This document shows, piece after piece, positions 38,529 through 39,076 of a stretch of DNA of 39,076 nucleotides. The stretch spans positions 1-39,076 of the forward strand of contig JAGCLR010000337.1 in NCBI GenBank assembly GCA_017646885.1. The letters are read 5' to 3'. A program made the position numbers and the translations under genes. The notes beneath the pieces are model-generated. The model was not told the origin of the DNA. It saw only the letters and a list, made by a program, of their open reading frames with translations, and searched no databases. This DNA comes from Methanobrevibacter sp. (GTDB lineage Archaea > Methanobacteriota > Methanobacteria > Methanobacteriales > Methanobacteriaceae). How positions within the stretch are numbered: the first letter of the stretch is position 1; the number at the start of each line of letters is the position of its first letter.

Positions 38529-39076
38529 ATGAACGCAATTAAAACTCTCGCCAAACTTCATAATTGGAATGTTCCGACTGTTTGCCCGATTTGTGGTGGT
38601 GAATTGGAACTGTCCGAAAATCATTGTCAGCTCAAATGTGTAAACGATTTCTGTCAGAGTAAGACTGCCGGTCGCATTAACAAATGGACTGGAATTTTGG
38701 ATGTGAAGGAATTTGGTTTGAGAACGATTAATCTGCTCATTGACAACGGCATTGTTGATTCAATTTCGTCCCTCTACAAAATGGACCTGAACAAGATTGC
38801 GAAAATTGAAGGAATGGGCAAGCGCTCGGCAGAGAAAATGAAGAAGGAATTGGATGCCCACAAGGAAATGACATTGGCGAAGTTTATCGCTGGCTACAAC
38901 ATTGAAGGTGTTGGTGAGAAGGTCATTGAGAACATTATCAGTTCCAAGAAGTTCAAGAATTTTGATGATTTCTTCGCTTATTCTAAATCTCCGACCCGCT
39001 TTACTTGCGACGGTGTGGGTGATGTGATTAGCACCAAGTTGGCGGAAGGTTTGAAGGCCCTGAAGAGTGATATGGA
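38529..39076 (+). CDS. ligA: NAD-dependent DNA ligase, C-terminal half (zinc finger and HhH domains), partial
   Basis: At least 182 codons; runs off the window. Starts with its own ATG and AAGAGGT. Cys19-x2-Cys22-x14-Cys37-x4-Cys42 is the LigA zinc finger (E. coli spacing x2, x14, x5); FGLRTINLLIDNGIVDSISSLYKMD and IEGMGKRSAEKM, then GYNIEGVGEKVIENI, are the helix-hairpin-helix DNA-binding repeats. It has no adenylation domain. A BRCT domain may follow beyond the window. It is the complement of the protein at 31430, and the two may assemble into one ligase. Confidence 0.88.
   Translation, partial: MNAIKTLAKLHNWNVPTVCPICGGELELSENHCQLKCVNDFCQSKTAGRINKWTGILDVKEFGLRTINLLIDNGIVDSISSLYKMDLNKIAKIEGMGKRSAEKMKKELDAHKEMTLAKFIAGYNIEGVGEKVIENIISSKKFKNFDDFFAYSKSPTRFTCDGVGDVISTKLAEGLKALKSDM

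Overview
This window looks like the genome of a lytic, T4-related tailed phage of a bacterium with ordinary sigma70 promoters and Shine-Dalgarno initiation; the host cannot be named from the sequence. The evidence is a UvsW-type helicase, a T4 gp14-like neck protein, large fibre-like structural proteins, T4-style late boxes (TATAAATA), two peptidoglycan enzymes, and dense, overlapping, AT-rich small genes. Nearly everything is on the + strand. Only two genes are on the - strand: 6217-6531 and an M15 peptidase at 10988-11539. No tRNA, rRNA, CRISPR array or insertion sequence was seen.

Layout. 1-1983: end of an operon of small unknown genes. 2011-6206: a transcription unit with a (p)ppGpp-hydrolase-like HD protein, two interrupted genes and several small unknowns. 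6217-6558 (-): a small gene behind a late box. 6673-10995: an array of small unknown genes, facing the M15 peptidase. 11595-14343: metallophosphoesterase, P-loop kinase/ATPase and two membrane proteins. 14352-15843: UvsW helicase, split by a frameshift. 15848-23638: late structural block (748 aa, 1306 aa fibre/adhesin-like, 272 aa, gp14-like neck). 23657-31328: two long arrays of small unknown genes. 31335-36156: N-terminal half of an NAD-dependent DNA ligase, more array genes and a CoaD-like adenylyltransferase. 36163-38437: lytic transglycosylase and small genes. 38432-39076: C-terminal (zinc finger plus HhH) half of the same type of ligase, about 6 kb from the first half.

Three patterns stand out. 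(1) Forty small + strand ORFs of otherwise unknown function end in Asp-Phe, usually within a nine-residue motif [KR]-[LIM]-x-x-[ILMV]-x-x-D-F. The enzymes and structural proteins on this strand lack it. The motif partly overlaps the next gene's ribosome-binding site, but it also occurs where that cannot explain it, so a protein-level tag is likely. (2) Eight promoters have exact TTGACA-17-TATATT boxes. Seven of them carry an inverted repeat TGTAAA-N6-TTTACA exactly 19 bp upstream of the -35 box (first base variant in one), which has the geometry and class I position of a CRP/FNR-family activator site. (3) In five of these promoters an intrinsic terminator is folded around the -35 box, with its T-run inside the -35/-10 spacer, so one short segment ends one operon and starts the next.

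I infer that the promoter-driven units are early or middle host-takeover and metabolic genes (alarmone hydrolase, ligase halves, CoaD, tagged small proteins), while the lysis and structural genes are late. Functions of the tagged small proteins are unknown. Database searches and structure predictions were not possible here.
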